Assembly: GCF_002837185.1 (NCBI RefSeq)
Contig: NZ_KZ477985.1
Coordinates: 62,001 to 126,000 of the forward strand
Origin: Pseudomonas fluorescens
Lineage (GTDB): Bacteria; Pseudomonadota; Gammaproteobacteria; Pseudomonadales; Pseudomonadaceae
DNA length: 64,000 bases
Reading direction: 5' to 3'
In this document: one piece after another, positions 29,468 to 38,391 of the stretch
Numbering within the stretch: position 1 is the first letter of the stretch
Layout of the letters: each line of letters opens with the position of its first letter
The notes under the pieces: model-generated
The model's input: the letters and a program-made list of their open reading frames with translations, nothing else
The model's database searches: none
What the model was told of the DNA's origin: nothing
Made by a program: the position numbers and the translations under genes

Positions 29468-29912
29468 TCAGGTATTGGCTGAGCAACGCATCGGCCAGAA
29501 CACGGAAGTCACTTTGCATTTCGCATTGCGCCTGGAGAATGGCGACACGGTCGACAGCACCTTCGACAAAGCCCCTGCTACCTTCAAGGTCGGTGACGGC
29601 AACCTGTTGCCGGGGTTTGAAGCGGCTCTGTTCGGCTTCAAGGCCGGCGATAAGCGTACCCTGCAGATTCTGCCGGAAAACGCCTTCGGCCAGCCCAACC
29701 CGCAAAATGTGCAGATCATCGCGCGTTCGCAGTTCGAAGGCATGGACCTGTCGGAAGGCCTGCTGGTGATCTTCAATGATGCGGCGAATACGGAATTGCC
29801 CGGTGTGGTCAAAGCCTTCGATGACACGCAAGTGACCATCGACTTCAACCATCCGTTGGCCGGCAAGACACTGACCTTTGACGTCGAGATCATCAACGTC
29901 AAAGCGCTCTAA
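29460..29912 (+). CDS. fkpB: FKBP-type peptidyl-prolyl cis-trans isomerase (SlpA-like)
   Basis: 150-residue prolyl isomerase of the SlpA/FkpB type, related to SlyD but without the His-rich tail. It has VTLHFALRLENGDTVDSTFD, GDGNLLPGFEAALFGFKAGD and NHPLAGKTLTFDVEIINV. It lies between lspA and ispH as in many gammaproteobacteria. Confidence 0.93.
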   Translation: MTDQVLAEQRIGQNTEVTLHFALRLENGDTVDSTFDKAPATFKVGDGNLLPGFEAALFGFKAGDKRTLQILPENAFGQPNPQNVQIIARSQFEGMDLSEGLLVIFNDAANTELPGVVKAFDDTQVTIDFNHPLAGKTLTFDVEIINVKAL

Positions 29913-29930
29913 CTGACGATTTCAGCCTAT

Positions 29931-30030
29931 TGTAGGAGCTAGCTTGCTCGCGAAGGTCTTCAACGATAATCCTGGCATCCTGCATGATCGCGGTGCCTGT
30001 GAAATTTTCGCGAGCAAGCTCGCTCCTACA
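29931..30030. repeat. Second-class REP inverted pair between fkpB and ispH
   Basis: TGTAGGAGCTAGCTTGCTCG at the left and its near-exact reverse complement ending CGAGCAAGCTCGCTCCTACA at the right, 100 bases overall. This is a different REP sequence from the five GGGGGCTTGCCCCC copies. It lies immediately upstream of ispH, within the untranslated part of the operon transcript. Confidence 0.88.
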
Positions 30031-30051
30031 TGGCAAGACACGAGGCACAGC

Positions 30052-30999
30052 ATGCAAATCAAACTCGCCAACCCCCGTGGCTTCTGTGCCGGTGTGGACC
30101 GGGCGATCGAAATCGTCAACCGCGCCCTGGAAGTTTTCGGGCCGCCGATTTACGTGCGGCATGAAGTCGTTCACAACAAATTCGTGGTTGAAGATCTGCG
30201 TGCTCGCGGCGCCATCTTCGTCGAAGAACTCGACCAGGTGCCTGACGATGTCATCGTTATCTTCAGTGCCCACGGTGTTTCCCAGGCGGTGCGCACCGAA
30301 GCGTCCGGCCGTGGCCTGAAAGTGTTCGATGCCACATGCCCGCTGGTGACCAAGGTGCACATCGAGGTGGCGCGCTACAGCCGTGATGGTCGTGAGTGCA
30401 TTCTGATCGGCCACGCCGGTCATCCGGAAGTCGAAGGCACCATGGGCCAGTACGACGCCAGCAATGGCGGCGCCATCTATCTGGTGGAAGACGAAAAAGA
30501 CGTCGCCAACTTGCACGTGCAGAACCCGGAGCGCTTGGCGTTCGTTACCCAGACTACCTTGTCCATGGACGACACCAGTCGGGTTATCGATGCGCTGCGC
30601 ACGCGATTCCCGGCCATTGGCGGCCCACGCAAAGACGACATCTGCTACGCCACGCAAAACCGCCAGGACGCGGTCAAGCAACTGGCCGATGAGTGTGATG
30701 TGGTGCTGGTGGTCGGCAGCCCCAATAGCTCCAACTCCAATCGCTTGCGAGAGCTGGCCGAGCGTATGGCGACACCGGCGTACCTGATCGACGGCGCCGA
30801 GGATATGCAGCGTAGCTGGTTCGACGGCGTCGAGCGCATCGGCATCACGGCGGGCGCCTCGGCCCCGGAAGTCCTGGTGCGTGGCGTCATCCAGCAATTG
30901 CACGCCTGGGGGGCCACCGGCGCCGATGAATTGGCGGGGCGCGAAGAAAATATTACGTTTTCGATGCCCAAGGAATTGCGGGTGCGCTCGCTGCTCTGA
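30052..30999 (+). CDS. ispH: 4-hydroxy-3-methylbut-2-enyl diphosphate reductase
   Basis: 315-residue iron-sulfur enzyme, the last step of the MEP isoprenoid pathway. Cluster cysteines lie in [15 protein letters not shown] (residue 12), [12 protein letters not shown] (residue 96) and [11 protein letters not shown] (about residue 197). [16 protein letters not shown] and [12 protein letters not shown] are conserved. The start is the MQIKLANP methionine; the open frame upstream runs through the repeat. Confidence 0.97.
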   Translation: MQIKLANPRGFCAGVDRAIEIVNRALEVFGPPIYVRHEVVHNKFVVEDLRARGAIFVEELDQVPDDVIVIFSAHGVSQAVRTEASGRGLKVFDATCPLVTKVHIEVARYSRDGRECILIGHAGHPEVEGTMGQYDASNGGAIYLVEDEKDVANLHVQNPERLAFVTQTTLSMDDTSRVIDALRTRFPAIGGPRKDDICYATQNRQDAVKQLADECDVVLVVGSPNSSNSNRLRELAERMATPAYLIDGAEDMQRSWFDGVERIGITAGASAPEVLVRGVIQQLHAWGATGADELAGREENITFSMPKELRVRSLL

Positions 31000-31015
31000 A
31001 CCCCTGGCGGCTTGA

Positions 31016-31534
31016 TTAACCGCGGCATAACGCCTGCTCGGTCTTGTCACTGCGCAGGCTGACACGCCCGCTCGGCGCCAGCACTACCTGATACAGGCTC
31101 TGCGCGTGCATCGTGTCGCACACATGCACGGTGCCGGCACGAAACCCGCCGCCGGCAAACACCGGTTCTCCCAAAGCGTTGAAACGGACCTGGCTGCTGA
31201 CCGGGCCATTACCTGCCATCGGCACCCGCCCGCTGTCCTGTCGCTCCAGTAGCACCGGATTCTCGTCATCCAGATGGCCGCGACCACTGATATCCAGGAT
31301 CACCCGCCACCCTTGGCTCCAGTCTTGCTCCCGCGCGTGGATGACCACTGCACGACTGCGTGTGATCGCCTCCGTGCGCGCATAACGCAGCCCGTCGGCC
31401 AGTGACTGGGCCACGCTTTGTTGCTGCTGCGCTGCCAGCAACCCCTTGAAGCCGGGTAGGGCCAGTTGCGCCAGGACGCCCGTCACGACCAGCCCCAGCA
31501 GTAATTCAATCAAGGTGAACCCTCGTTGTGTCAT
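31016..31534 (-). CDS. GspH/FimT family pseudopilin
   Basis: 172-residue prepilin-like protein. MTQRG then FTLIELLLGLVVTGVLAQLA is a type IV prepilin leader with the PilD cleavage site after Gly5, Glu at +5 and a hydrophobic helix. The body matches the GspH/FimT fold of minor pilins (SLADGLRYARTEAITRSRAV). It is transcribed opposite to the pilV-pilE genes, unlike fimU in P. aeruginosa. It may prime pilus assembly. Confidence 0.88.
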   Translation of the reverse strand: MTQRGFTLIELLLGLVVTGVLAQLALPGFKGLLAAQQQQSVAQSLADGLRYARTEAITRSRAVVIHAREQDWSQGWRVILDISGRGHLDDENPVLLERQDSGRVPMAGNGPVSSQVRFNALGEPVFAGGGFRAGTVHVCDTMHAQSLYQVVLAPSGRVSLRSDKTEQALCRG

Positions 31535-31728
31535 GTGCGCCCCTCCGTGGATGCGGGTTGATCTTCAAGTGACAGGCATAGGTATAGCGTTTGGGCCCTG
31601 ATGTTGAATGATGGCCTTTACGTCCAATGTATTTCCCTTTGTTCCGATAGCGGCAGCCGCCAAAAACCGGCGCTAGTCTTGGGGGCGTGCAGCAGGGTTC
31701 TGCTGTTTTTCTAAGGCCTTCGACATGG

Positions 31729-32226
31729 ATGACGACGGTAATGCCTTTCTGCCGGAACACCTTATTTCTACGCGCAGTTCTTCGACCTCAATCCGGCATG
31801 ACCCTGATCGAGGTACTGGTAGCGGTACTGGTCCTGGCTCTCGGGCTGCTGGGGGCCGCGGCTATCCAGCTCAACGCGCTCAAATACACCGACAGTGCAC
31901 GGATGACCAGCCAGGCCAGTTTCATTGCCTACGACATGCTCGATCGAATTCGCGCCAATGCCGGGGTCGATTACGCCTGGGCCCAAGCCGAGCGCGCGCC
32001 GCCCAGCACCTCGACCGCCAGCGTGCGCGACCTGGACTTGCATGATTTCGAAGCCAATATCACAGGTTTTGCCGGCAAGGACGCCAAAGGTGCCGTGGCG
32101 GTCAGCGGCAATGAAGTCACTATCAGCATCAGTTGGGCGGACAGCCGGGCGGCGAGCAGCCCGGGTGCGCGGCAAACCTTCACCCTGACCAGCCGTATCG
32201 CCAATGGCCAAGGCAGCTTGCAATGA
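31729..32226 (+). CDS. pilV: Type IV pilus modification protein PilV (minor pilin)
   Basis: About 165 residues. The prepilin site is SG followed by MTLIEVLVAVLVLALGLLGA, with Glu at +5 and the AIQ... continuation typical of PilV. The leader before it is unusually long (about 24 residues from this start). The start is uncertain among ATG codons at 31729 and 31741; neither has a strong ribosome-binding site. It is followed by pilW with a 4-base overlap. Confidence 0.85.
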   Translation: MTTVMPFCRNTLFLRAVLRPQSGMTLIEVLVAVLVLALGLLGAAAIQLNALKYTDSARMTSQASFIAYDMLDRIRANAGVDYAWAQAERAPPSTSTASVRDLDLHDFEANITGFAGKDAKGAVAVSGNEVTISISWADSRAASSPGARQTFTLTSRIANGQGSLQ

Positions 32227-32930
32227 TCCGTCCTGCACGTGGTTTCGGGTTGGTGGAGTTGCTGCTGGCGCTGGCTGTCGGGCTGGTGCTGATCCTTGGC
32301 GCAAGCCAGGTGCTGATCGGTTCGCGGCTGACCCAGGCCAGCCAGCAGGCCGCTATGGTGCTGCAGGATGATGCCCGATTCGTCCTGAGCAAGTTGGTCC
32401 TGGATATTCGCCAGGCAGGCATGCTGGGGTGTTTGGCCCCGGCTTTTATCGACAATGCCCCGGCGACCTTTGATCGGCCGATTGACTGGGAAATGTCGGC
32501 AAGCGCGACGTCACTGACGCTGGTGACCGCCAATGCCGGCGACGGTGCCGGCAAGCCAGACTGGACGGTGGTGTCCGACTGCAAGGACGCGGCACAGGCT
32601 CACGCCGGCGCACCGCCTGTAATCGCGCCCGGCCAGATTCGGTTTGCCATCCGTGAGCTCACCTACACCTATGAGGCGGGGCAGTTGAAGATCAGTACCC
32701 CGTCGGTACCGGCCAAGGCAGTGCTGATAGATAACGTGCGGGCCTTCGAGATCAGTTTCGGGGTAGCGGCCAGGCCTGAATCGACGGACGTGGCGCGCTA
32801 CGACAGCCACCCGGCCGACGCATCGTTGATCCGCAGCGTGCGCATCCGCATGACCCTGCGTGACCCGACCGGACGAGTGAAGGATCAGGCCTACAGCGTC
32901 GTGGCCGCACTGCGCAACCGGCTGGCGTAG
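32223..32930 (+). CDS. pilW: Type IV pilus minor pilin PilW
   Basis: 235-residue minor pilin. The prepilin leader MIRPARG precedes FGLVELLLALAVGLVLILGA, with Glu at +5. SRLTQASQQAAMVLQDDARF and ILDIRQAGMLGC-like sequence (LVLDIRQAGMLGCLAPAF) are typical of PilW. It is coupled to pilV by a 4-base overlap. It is part of the minor-pilin priming complex. Confidence 0.9.
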   Translation: MIRPARGFGLVELLLALAVGLVLILGASQVLIGSRLTQASQQAAMVLQDDARFVLSKLVLDIRQAGMLGCLAPAFIDNAPATFDRPIDWEMSASATSLTLVTANAGDGAGKPDWTVVSDCKDAAQAHAGAPPVIAPGQIRFAIRELTYTYEAGQLKISTPSVPAKAVLIDNVRAFEISFGVAARPESTDVARYDSHPADASLIRSVRIRMTLRDPTGRVKDQAYSVVAALRNRLA

Positions 32931-32934
32931 GACG

Positions 32935-33465
32935 ATGATCTCGATGGGGGGGAACGCTGTGCGCCAGGCCGGGATGGTATTGCTGATCAGCCTGGTATTT
33001 CTGCTGTTGTTGTCACTGGTGGGGTTGTCATCAATGCAGGGCGCGATCTCTCAGCAGAAGGTCGCCAGTAGCCTGTGGCAACGTAATCAATCGTTCCAGA
33101 CGGCCGAAAGTGGCCTGCGGCTGGGGGAGTCGGCTGTGCGCAGGGGCGGGCTTGCGCTGCCACTTTGCCACTCGATCATCAACTGCGCGCCGCCCGCTGA
33201 TGCATTTTCGGTGGTTGGCCCTGGGCCAAATCCGGTCTCGGCGGTGAATTGGGTGGCGTTCAAGGACGGGGTGTATGGCGTTCAATCCCTGGGGGTGGGG
33301 ATGGGCCTGGCGCATTTACCGCCGCTTACCCCGGCCGCGCTCTTCCGGGTGACGGCCGTGGGGCTGGGTGGCCAGTCGCGCACGGTGCTTGAGACCGTGT
33401 ATGCGCGGGTGGGGGAGGGCGACGGCGCGAGGTTTCGGCGAGTCTTATGGCGGCAACTTCAATAA
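32935..33465 (+). CDS. pilX: Type IV pilus minor pilin PilX
   Basis: 176-residue protein. After VRQAG comes MVLLISLVFLLLLSLVGLSS, then MQGAISQQKVASS and QSFQTAESGLRLGESAV, the PilX signature. The usual Glu at +5 is absent, as is common for PilX. An internal ATG at 32944 is an alternative start. In P. aeruginosa pilX is followed by pilY1; here pilE follows directly. Confidence 0.87.
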   Translation: MISMGGNAVRQAGMVLLISLVFLLLLSLVGLSSMQGAISQQKVASSLWQRNQSFQTAESGLRLGESAVRRGGLALPLCHSIINCAPPADAFSVVGPGPNPVSAVNWVAFKDGVYGVQSLGVGMGLAHLPPLTPAALFRVTAVGLGGQSRTVLETVYARVGEGDGARFRRVLWRQLQ

Positions 33466-33476
33466 GGAGCAATTCA

Positions 33477-33878
33477 ATGGGCATGGATAGCCAGGGCTTT
33501 ACCCTGATCGAATTGTTGATCGCGGTGGCGATCATCGCGTTGCTGGCCGGGATCGCTTACCCCGGATATACCGGCCAGGTGAAAAAGGTGTATCGGGTGC
33601 AAGTCGTCGCGCTGCTGAGCGAGCACGCTCAACATCTGGAGCGTTTTTACACTCGCAACGGCACTTTTATTGATGCAAGCGGCGTCAGTACAGGCAATGA
33701 TCACTATAGAATCAGCGCCGTATTGAACCCTCATGATTTTGTCCTGCTCGCCACGCCTGCCGCGGACTCAGTCATGGCGGACGACGCCTGCGGCCAATTC
33801 AGCTTGACCAGCACCGGTGTGCGAAGCAATCCGGGAGCGACGCCGCAAATGCCGCTCAAGGCATGCTGGGGGCAGTGA
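33477..33878 (+). CDS. pilE: Type IV minor pilin PilE
   Basis: 133-residue minor pilin. The leader MGMDSQG precedes FTLIELLIAVAIIALLAGIA with Glu at +5, then YPGYTGQVKKVYRVQV. Two C-terminal cysteines (DDACGQF and KACWGQ) likely form the pilin disulfide loop. AAGGAG lies 8 bases before the ATG. It ends the minor-pilin operon. Confidence 0.9.
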   Translation: MGMDSQGFTLIELLIAVAIIALLAGIAYPGYTGQVKKVYRVQVVALLSEHAQHLERFYTRNGTFIDASGVSTGNDHYRISAVLNPHDFVLLATPAADSVMADDACGQFSLTSTGVRSNPGATPQMPLKACWGQ

Positions 33879-33940
33879 TGAGAGTGCTGGATGAATGGGC
33901 GCCGGGCGCGCTTTTCCCTTTTTATCGGCTGGATCAAATG

Positions 33941-35050
33941 ATGGCTAAGCAACAGCGAGTAGTGATTGTCGGCGGCGGAGTGATTGGTTTGTTGACCGCA
34001 TACAACCTGGCTGACCGGGGGCAAGCGGTCATATTGCTGGAGCGCGGCGGGCTTGGGCAGGAATCTTCGTGGGCTGGCGGCGGGATCGTTTCGCCGTTGT
34101 ATCCATGGCGTTATAGCCCGGCGGTGACCGCCTTGGCTCATTGGTCCCAGGATTTCTACCCGCAACTGGCACAGCGGCTGTTCGCCTCGACCGGCGTCGA
34201 TCCTGAGCTCCACACCACTGGTCTGTATTGGCTCGATCTGGATGACGAAGCCGATGCCCTGGCCTGGGCTGCGCGTGAGGGCAGGCCCTTGAGCAAAGTG
34301 GACGTATCGGCTGCCCACGATGCAGTTCCGGCGCTGGGTGGCGGTTATTCGCAGGCGATCTACATGGCCGATGTGGCCAATGTGCGCAACCCGCGCCTGG
34401 TCAAATCCCTCAAGGCGGCGTTGTCGGCGCTGCCCGATGTGACGATTCACGAGCAGTGCGAAGTCGATGGATTTATTTTGCAGGGCGACACCGTGGTAGG
34501 CGTGAATACGAGCGCCGGCGCCATGACGGGTGATCAGGTCGTGCTCGCAGCCGGTGCCTGGAGCGGGGATTTGCTGGGAAAACTAGGCTTGGCACTGCCC
34601 GTTGAGCCGGTCAAGGGTCAGATGATCCTCTACAAATGCGCGTCTGACTTCTTGTCGAGCATGGTCCTGGCTAAAGGGCGCTATGCGATCCCGCGGCGTG
34701 ATGGGCATATTTTGATTGGCAGCACCCTGGAACACGAGGGATTCGACAAAACGCCGACTGAAAACGCGCTGGAAAGTCTCAAGGCCTCTGCGCAGGAGCT
34801 GCTTCCCGCCCTGGCGGACGCTGAGGTGGTGGGGCACTGGGCGGGGTTGCGGCCCGGCTCGCCGGAAGGTATCCCGTATATCGGCGAGGTACCCGGCTTC
34901 AAGGGCCTGTGGCTCAATTGCGGGCATTACCGCAATGGCCTGGTGCTTGCCCCGGCGTCCTGCCAGCTGTTTGCCGACTTGCTGCTGGGGCATGCGCCGA
35001 TTATCGACCCGGCACCTTACGCGCCCGCCGGTCGAGTCAGCGCTGGATAG
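33941..35050 (+). CDS. thiO: Glycine oxidase ThiO
   Basis: 369-residue FAD-dependent amino-acid oxidase of the DAO family, which supplies iminoglycine for the thiazole ring of thiamine. VVIVGGGVIGLLTAYNLADR is the FAD motif, SSWAGGGIVSPLYPWRYS is ThiO-like, and the C-terminus has GLRPGSPEGIPYIGEVP and LNCGHYRNGLVLAPAS. The start MAKQQRVV was chosen over longer in-frame options overlapping pilE. Its position downstream of the minor pilins is the usual Pseudomonas order. Confidence 0.93.
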   Translation: MAKQQRVVIVGGGVIGLLTAYNLADRGQAVILLERGGLGQESSWAGGGIVSPLYPWRYSPAVTALAHWSQDFYPQLAQRLFASTGVDPELHTTGLYWLDLDDEADALAWAAREGRPLSKVDVSAAHDAVPALGGGYSQAIYMADVANVRNPRLVKSLKAALSALPDVTIHEQCEVDGFILQGDTVVGVNTSAGAMTGDQVVLAAGAWSGDLLGKLGLALPVEPVKGQMILYKCASDFLSSMVLAKGRYAIPRRDGHILIGSTLEHEGFDKTPTENALESLKASAQELLPALADAEVVGHWAGLRPGSPEGIPYIGEVPGFKGLWLNCGHYRNGLVLAPASCQLFADLLLGHAPIIDPAPYAPAGRVSAG

Positions 35051-35270
35051 ACTTCGGCCCCTGCTGCAGATGCGCCTGGGTGCAATACCATTGCTGGCCC
35101 AAGCTCAGCGCCCGATCCTGCGGCACGTGTACACCGCAATGGGCGCAACGCACCATCAAGGCGGCATTGGGTTCGCCGGTGCGCGGTTGCCTGGCGGCAG
35201 GGCTTTTGAATTTGCGCCAGAGCCATACCGCGGCGGCAATGACGGCGATCCAGAACAATAGACGAAGCAT
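35037..35270 (-). CDS. PP0621-family small membrane-anchored zinc-ribbon protein
   Basis: 77 residues. One N-terminal transmembrane segment (LLFWIAVIAAAVWLW) is followed by a small domain with CAHCGVHVP and later WYC, a partial zinc ribbon. It matches the conserved pseudomonad PP0621 family, of unknown function. Its 3' end overlaps the thiO 3' end by 14 bases in convergent orientation. Confidence 0.85.
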   Translation of the reverse strand: MLRLLFWIAVIAAAVWLWRKFKSPAARQPRTGEPNAALMVRCAHCGVHVPQDRALSLGQQWYCTQAHLQQGPKSIQR

Positions 35271-35350
35271 GATGGGCAGTTTCTCGATAAGGAATGCGCC
35301 AGTTTAGCCAAGGTCGCCGTGGGCGCACAGCGCAATAAATACTCGCCCAT

Positions 35351-35380
35351 AAAAAAGGGAGCTCCTGAGAGCTCCCTTTT
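35351..35380 (-). terminator. Rho-independent terminator of bamD
   Basis: On the minus strand, AAAAGGGAGCTC and GAGCTCCCTTTTTT pair perfectly around a short loop, 17 bases after the bamD stop. The symmetrical A and T runs would also let it work on the other strand. Confidence 0.9.
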
Positions 35381-35396
35381 GCGTTGCGTCAAACGG

Positions 35397-36422
35397 TCAG
35401 TCGAACACACCGAAGGTCATGTAGCTGAACCACGAGCGGTCCTGGTTGTTACCCAGGGCTTGCGGCTCTTCTTCTTCGATCACATCGCCGTTCTCGTCGT
35501 GCGGCTTGAGGTCCGAAGGAATCGCGTCCTTGGCGTCCTGGTATTGCTTGATCACGTCCTGGTTGGCGCGTGTTTCGCCTGGCGGCAGCGGTGGGCGGGA
35601 CTCGATCAGGCCCAGGGTGTACTTGCTCAGCCACGAACGGTTGTCGGCTTCGTCAACCTGAGGCACGAACTGGCCGTCTTTCAGGCTCGGGTGGTCCGGG
35701 TAGTTGAGCTTCAGGGTTTCCAGGCTGGTGGTCGCCAGCTGATCCAGGTGCAGGCGCTGGTAAGCCTCGGTCATCACGGCCAGGCCGTCACCCACGGAAG
35801 GGGTTTCCTGGAAGTTTTCCACCACATAGCGGCCACGGTTCGCAGCGGCTACGTACGCCTGACGGGTCAGGTAGTAGTGGGCCACGTGGATCTCGTAGGA
35901 AGCCAGCAGGTTGCGCAGGTAGATCATGCGCTGCTTGGCGTCCGGCGCGTAGCGGCTGTTCGGGTAGCGGCTGGTCAGCTGGGCGAACTCGTTGTAGGAG
36001 TCGCGGGCAGCGCCCGGGTCGCGCTTGGTCATGTCCAGCGGCAGGAAGCGCGCCAGCAGGCCAACGTCCTGGTCGAACGAGGTCAGGCCCTTCATGTAGT
36101 AGGCGTAGTCCACGTTCGGATGCTGCGGATGCAGGCGGATAAAACGCTCGGCGGCGGACTTGGCAGCTTCCGGCTCGGCGTTTTTATAGTTGGCGTAGAT
36201 CAGCTCGAGCTGGGCCTGGTCGGCATAGCGTCCGAACGGATAGCGCGACTCCAGTGCCTTGAGCTTCGCTGTGGCGCTGGTGTAGCTATTATTATCCAAG
36301 TCTGTCTGAGCTTGCTGGTACAGCTCGACTTCGCTCAGGTTTTCGTCGACGACGTCCTTTGTTGACGAGCAAGCAGCAGTCATGGCGAGGATGGCGATCA
36401 GCAGCAGGTGTTTCACTTGCAT
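35397..36422 (-). CDS. bamD: Outer membrane protein assembly factor BamD (ComL)
   Basis: 341-residue outer-membrane lipoprotein, an essential part of the BAM complex that inserts beta-barrel proteins. The signal peptide [20 protein letters not shown] has a lipobox ending at Cys19. TPR-like helices follow ([58 protein letters not shown]). It is longer than E. coli BamD because of an acidic C-terminal tail, as usual in pseudomonads. It diverges from rluD. Confidence 0.96.
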   Translation of the reverse strand: MQVKHLLLIAILAMTAACSSTKDVVDENLSEVELYQQAQTDLDNNSYTSATAKLKALESRYPFGRYADQAQLELIYANYKNAEPEAAKSAAERFIRLHPQHPNVDYAYYMKGLTSFDQDVGLLARFLPLDMTKRDPGAARDSYNEFAQLTSRYPNSRYAPDAKQRMIYLRNLLASYEIHVAHYYLTRQAYVAAANRGRYVVENFQETPSVGDGLAVMTEAYQRLHLDQLATTSLETLKLNYPDHPSLKDGQFVPQVDEADNRSWLSKYTLGLIESRPPLPPGETRANQDVIKQYQDAKDAIPSDLKPHDENGDVIEEEEPQALGNNQDRSWFSYMTFGVFD

Positions 36423-36571
36423 GGCGGCTTGCGTCCCTATGACGGCCGCTGTCTTGGGCGGGGCCGTCCTGTTATGATGAGCGCCCCGTTGAAAGCCTCG
36501 GGGCAAAAGACGCCGTATTTAACCACAAGCGCGCAGCCGAAACCAAAGGCTGTGCCACGCCTAGTCTGAGC

Positions 36572-37534
36572 ATGTCCGATAAAATTGAACTTCGCGCAGA
36601 GGTGCCGTCCGAATTGGGCGGCCAACGCCTCGATCAAGTCGCCGCACAATTATTCGCTGAGCACTCGCGCTCGCGCCTTTCCGCCTGGATCAAAGACGGC
36701 CGCCTGACTGTGGATGGAGCGGTTATCCGCCCGCGAGACATAGTTCATGGCGGTGCGATTCTTGAGCTGACTGCCGAGCAGGAAGCCCAGGGAGAATGGG
36801 TCGCCCAGGACATCGAGCTGGATATCGTCTACGAAGACGATGACATCCTGGTCATCAACAAACCCGCAGGCCTGGTGGTTCACCCGGCGGCCGGGCACGC
36901 TGATGGCACCTTGCTCAATGCCCTGTTGCACCACGTGCCGGACATCATCAACGTGCCGCGCTGCGGCATCGTGCACCGTCTGGACAAGGACACCACCGGC
37001 TTGATGGTGGTGGCCAAGACCATTCAGGCGCAGACGCAACTTGTTACTCAATTGCAGAGTCGCAGCGTCAGCCGGATCTACGAATGCATCGTGATCGGGG
37101 TGGTGGTGGCGGGTGGCAAGATCAATGCACCCATTGGTCGCCACGGCCAGCAGCGCCAGCGCATGGCGGTGATGGAGGGCGGCAAGCAGGCCGTCAGCCA
37201 CTATCGCGTGCTGGAGCGTTTCCGTTCCCACACCCATGTGCGGGTCAAGCTGGAAACCGGTCGTACCCACCAGATCCGCGTGCACATGGCCCACATCAAC
37301 TTCCCGTTGGTCGGCGATCCGGCCTACGGTGGTCGCTTCCGCATTCCGCCTGCGGCCAGCCAGACCATGGTTGAATCGCTCAAGACGTTCCCGCGCCAGG
37401 CGCTGCATGCACGCTTCCTGGAGCTGGATCATCCGACGAGCGGTAAGCGCATGAGCTGGGAATCTCCGCTTCCAGACGATCTGGTCTGGCTGTTGTCACT
37501 GCTCAAGCAGGATCGTGAGGCGTTTGTCGGATGA
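36572..37534 (+). CDS. rluD: Ribosomal large subunit pseudouridine synthase D
   Basis: 320-residue RluA-family enzyme that makes pseudouridines in helix 69 of 23S rRNA. An N-terminal S4-like domain (GGQRLDQVAAQLF, SRSRLSAWIKDGRLTVDG) precedes the catalytic domain with Asp in IVHRLDKDTTGLMVVAK. RTHQIRVHMAHINFPLVGDP is also conserved. It overlaps pgeF by 4 bases. Confidence 0.96.
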   Translation: MSDKIELRAEVPSELGGQRLDQVAAQLFAEHSRSRLSAWIKDGRLTVDGAVIRPRDIVHGGAILELTAEQEAQGEWVAQDIELDIVYEDDDILVINKPAGLVVHPAAGHADGTLLNALLHHVPDIINVPRCGIVHRLDKDTTGLMVVAKTIQAQTQLVTQLQSRSVSRIYECIVIGVVVAGGKINAPIGRHGQQRQRMAVMEGGKQAVSHYRVLERFRSHTHVRVKLETGRTHQIRVHMAHINFPLVGDPAYGGRFRIPPAASQTMVESLKTFPRQALHARFLELDHPTSGKRMSWESPLPDDLVWLLSLLKQDREAFVG

Positions 37535-38256
37535 GTGACTGGCTGCTGCCTGACTGGCCCGCGCCGTCTCAGGTCAAAGCCTGCGTCACCACTCGTGCGG
37601 GCGGCGTCAGTGTGGCGCCGTTCGACAGCCTCAACCTGGGCGATCATGTGGAGGACAGCCTTGAGGCCGTGCTCGAAAATCGTCGTCGCCTTACCGAAGC
37701 GTTCGATATCCAGCCAGCCTGGTTGCGCCAGGTCCACGGCACCACGGTGGTCGAGGCCGATCCGGGCCGGATCGCCGAAGCCGATGGCAGTTGGACCAGC
37801 ACGCCGGGTATCGCCTGCACCTCGATGACGGCTGATTGCCTGCCTGCATTGTTCTGTAATCGAGCGGGCACCCGTGTCGCGGCGGCTCATGCCGGTTGGC
37901 GTGGGTTGGCGGCGGGGGTGCTGGAGAAGGCTTTCGAAAGCCTTGAGAGCAAGCCCGCCGACGTTCTGGTCTGGCTCGGTCCGGCCATTGGCCCGCAGGC
38001 CTTTGAAGTCGGTCCCGAGGTGCGTGACGCGTTCATGCAGCAACTACCGGCGACTGCCCAGGCCTTCGTTCCCAGCGGTAATCCCGGCAAGTTCATGGCT
38101 GACATCTATCAGCTCGCTCGCCTGCGCCTTGCCGTGCGGGGTATTACCGCCGTCTACGGTGGCGGTTACTGCACCGTGACCGACCCGCGTTTCTTTTCCT
38201 ATCGACGCAGCCCCCGTACGGGCCGATTCGCCTCCCTTGTCTGGCTTGACCGCTAG
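37531..38256 (+). CDS. pgeF: Peptidoglycan editing factor PgeF (YfiH, laccase-domain family)
   Basis: 241-residue member of the YfiH/DUF152 family. In E. coli the family member removes wrongly inserted serine from peptidoglycan precursors; some homologues act on purine nucleosides. Metal-site residues are visible in LRQVHGTTVVEAD, TADCLPALFC and AAAHAGWRGLAAGVLEKA. The C-terminus RFFSYRRSPRTGRFASLVWL is conserved. It is coupled to rluD by a 4-base overlap. Confidence 0.93.
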   Translation: MSDWLLPDWPAPSQVKACVTTRAGGVSVAPFDSLNLGDHVEDSLEAVLENRRRLTEAFDIQPAWLRQVHGTTVVEADPGRIAEADGSWTSTPGIACTSMTADCLPALFCNRAGTRVAAAHAGWRGLAAGVLEKAFESLESKPADVLVWLGPAIGPQAFEVGPEVRDAFMQQLPATAQAFVPSGNPGKFMADIYQLARLRLAVRGITAVYGGGYCTVTDPRFFSYRRSPRTGRFASLVWLDR

Positions 38257-38286
38257 ACTGTCCTGATCTGTATCAACCATCCACTG

Positions 38287-38314
38287 CTTGAATCCCGCAG
38301 AATCCACCCCATCT
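38287..38314 (+). promoter_or_regulatory. Sigma-32 heat-shock promoter of clpB
   Basis: CTTGAA (38287-38292) and CCCCATCT (38307-38314), separated by 14 bases, match the RpoH consensus. It lies about 78 bases upstream of the clpB ATG. The agreement is close to the textbook pattern. Confidence 0.88.
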
Positions 38315-38391
38315 ATAGGGGTATCTGGCAGGTTTCTTCATTCAGGATGTGTTTGTTCATAGCTCCGGCCTGCTCAAAAGGAAGGTGACTA

